A program made the position numbers and the translations under genes. Below the pieces are notes generated by a model. The model was not told the DNA's origin and did no database searches. It worked only from the letters and a program-made list of their open reading frames with translations. A stretch of 13,096 nucleotides of DNA. It comes from Clostridiales bacterium. Lineage in GTDB: Bacteria > Bacillota > Clostridia > Lachnospirales > Lachnospiraceae. The stretch covers positions 1-13,096 of the forward strand of contig JAGZDD010000104.1 in NCBI GenBank assembly GCA_018369015.1. The letters run 5' to 3'. Shown piece by piece: positions 12,093 through 13,096 of this stretch; within the stretch, counting starts at the first letter, position 1, and the number at the start of each line of letters is the position of its first letter.

Positions 12093-12443
12093 TCAGTCCG
12101 TTTCATCACCAGCTGTTATTTTGCCGGTTCCCGGCAAAGCTTGAGGCTCTTTTGAAGTATCTGGACGTTTAGGATTTTTGGGAAACCAGCCTTTTTTGAC
12201 GCGTTCTTCCTGTTCTTTTAGCTCACCGATGCTCCAAAAACATGTAAAGCTCGTAACACTGAAAAGTGATGACGCAAGGAGGTTTTCCATGCGTATTGAA
12301 ACAACAAGAAAAATCATACCTGCCAAAAGAAAAACTGGCCATATTTTACTCGAGAAATAGTATTCGCCCTTAATAACCACTGGATGAAACAGTCCGATGA
12401 CAAGAAATGAAAATATACCAATAATTAACCCTTCAAAATGCAT
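12093..12443 (-). CDS. DUF4491-family small membrane protein
   Basis: The 116-residue protein begins MHFEGLIIGIFSFLVIGLFHPVVIK and has three hydrophobic segments (about 4-24, 34-51 and 54-72). It ends with a hydrophilic tail starting ELKEQEERVKKGWFPKNPKR, which is the recognisable DUF4491 signature. The family is of unknown function and occurs widely in gut Firmicutes and Bacteroidetes. AAGGAGAG on the minus strand (12453-12460) precedes the ATG by about 9 nt. The last roughly 25 residues (PDTSKEPQALPGTGKITAGDETD) look like a variable tail. It converges with the recombinase gene (22 nt apart) and diverges from the TtcA-like gene. No terminator was seen between it and xerS. Confidence 0.85.
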   Translation of the reverse strand: MHFEGLIIGIFSFLVIGLFHPVVIKGEYYFSSKIWPVFLLAGMIFLVVSIRMENLLASSLFSVTSFTCFWSIGELKEQEERVKKGWFPKNPKRPDTSKEPQALPGTGKITAGDETD

Positions 12444-12462
12444 ACTGGATTTCTCTCCTTTC

Positions 12463-12480
12463 AGCAGTGACTTAACTGCT
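12463..12480. promoter_or_regulatory. Short inverted repeat in the divergent spacer
   Basis: AGCAGT (12463-12468) and ACTGCT (12475-12480) flank 6 nt, just upstream of the DUF4491 ribosome binding site. It may be a weak operator or leader hairpin. Otherwise the 130-nt spacer holds only the promoter listed for the next gene. Confidence 0.2.
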
Positions 12481-12510
12481 ACATAATATGCAGTGGGAAA
12501 TAAATTGTTC

Positions 12511-12539
12511 TTGTATTTACAGCAGCGAGAAATTATAAT
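12511..12539 (+). promoter_or_regulatory. Promoter of the TtcA-like gene
   Basis: TTGTAT (12511-12516), 17-nt spacer, TATAAT (12534-12539). The predicted start is about 28 nt ahead of the ATG at 12574. Confidence 0.6.
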
Positions 12540-12573
12540 AAAGGAGTTAAATTATCAGGAGGGATAAAATTTT

Positions 12574-13096
12574 ATGAAGCTTCAGCAATTACTCAGTTAT
12601 ACCCGCCGTGCTGTGGATGATTATCAGATGATAAAGACCGGAGATAAAATCGCCGTGGGCATTTCCGGAGGAAAGGATAGCCTGACACTGCTCTATGCGC
12701 TCCACGGATTAAAGAGGTTTTATCCAAATTCATTTGAAATTGAAGCAATTACTGTGGATCTTGGTTTTGATAATTTTGATTTAACGCCGATACAAAAACT
12801 GTGCGATGAGCTTGGTGTTCGCTATACTATCGTAAAAACTGATATTGGTCATATTATATTTGAAGATCGGAAAGAAAAAAATCCATGTGCTCTATGCGCC
12901 AAAATGAGAAAAGGCGCTTTCAATGAAAAGGCAAAGGCGCTTGGCTGCAATAAGCTGGCTTATGGCCATCATAAGGATGATCTTGTTGAAACAATGCTGC
13001 TTTCACTGATTTTTGAGGGGAGATTTTATTCCTTCTCTCCGATGACTTATTTGGACCGGATGGATATTACGTTAATCCGGCCGTTAATCTATGTCA
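12574..13096 (+). CDS. TtcA-like PP-loop ATPase (5' part, cut by window end)
   Basis: The reading frame is open from ATG 12574 to the window edge (174 whole codons); AGGAGGG (12557-12563) lies 10 nt upstream. The PP-loop SGGKDS (31-36) binds ATP and adenylates the target. A CxxC pair, C105-A-L-C108, and GHHKDD (131-136) follow the plan of TtcA-type tRNA thiolases, in which cysteines hold an iron-sulfur cluster and 2-thiocytidine is made at tRNA position 32. Clostridia carry several TtcA/TilS-related proteins whose substrates are not settled, so only family naming is justified. The C-terminal part, with the expected second cysteine motif, lies outside the window. Confidence 0.88.
   Translation, partial: MKLQQLLSYTRRAVDDYQMIKTGDKIAVGISGGKDSLTLLYALHGLKRFYPNSFEIEAITVDLGFDNFDLTPIQKLCDELGVRYTIVKTDIGHIIFEDRKEKNPCALCAKMRKGAFNEKAKALGCNKLAYGHHKDDLVETMLLSLIFEGRFYSFSPMTYLDRMDITLIRPLIYV

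Noticed and set aside
12120..12138. TTTGCCGG/CCGGCAAA hairpin as a terminator between xerS and the DUF4491 gene
   Set aside because: It lies within the DUF4491 coding tail and has no T-run on either strand.

Overview
The window looks like chromosomal DNA of a low-to-mid GC Firmicute, most likely a Lachnospiraceae-type clostridium. This is judged from strong AGGAGG-type ribosome binding sites, the divIVA/lspA/rluD housekeeping neighbourhood, a DUF4491 protein, a XerS-like recombinase and the codon style. No species can be named from sequence alone.

Region 1 (1-4020) is a same-strand housekeeping block: a DivIVA-type division/polarity protein, 3-dehydroquinate synthase (aroB), signal peptidase II (lspA) and an RluD-family pseudouridine synthase. 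lspA and rluD overlap by 14 nt. A clear terminator follows rluD. Palindromic repeats precede divIVA, and a structured dispersed repeat separates divIVA from aroB.

Region 2 (4021-9020) holds a TetR/AcrR regulator with a near-consensus promoter, a 575-nt non-coding stretch carrying a perfect 21-bp hairpin and an inverted copy of the first repeat family, and then a 1192-residue fused ABC ATPase/FtsX-type permease. The permease has a very large extracytoplasmic insert that contains three diverged repeats of about 65 residues. The regulator probably controls the transporter, but that is inference from position.

Region 3 (9021-10620) holds a small XRE regulator on the minus strand and, divergent from it, a near-consensus plus-strand promoter. 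That promoter leads to no convincing gene, and a good intrinsic terminator lies about 200 nt downstream, so a small RNA is possible. A second copy of the structured repeat follows. Then comes a flavin-reductase-like FMN protein whose -10 box lies inside a perfect 10-bp inverted repeat.

Region 4 (10621-13096) has an AT-rich stretch with a perfectly palindromic dif-like site. About 275 bp downstream is a XerS-like tyrosine recombinase whose reading frame is broken by one in-frame TAA, although all catalytic residues remain. A convergent DUF4491 membrane protein and the 5' part of a TtcA-like PP-loop ATPase, cut by the window edge, complete the window.

The observations most worth a second look are the dif-like site next to the nonsense-interrupted XerS-like gene, the orphan promoter/terminator pair between the XRE and flavin reductase genes, the two families of dispersed palindromic repeats, and the internal repeats in the ABC transporter.
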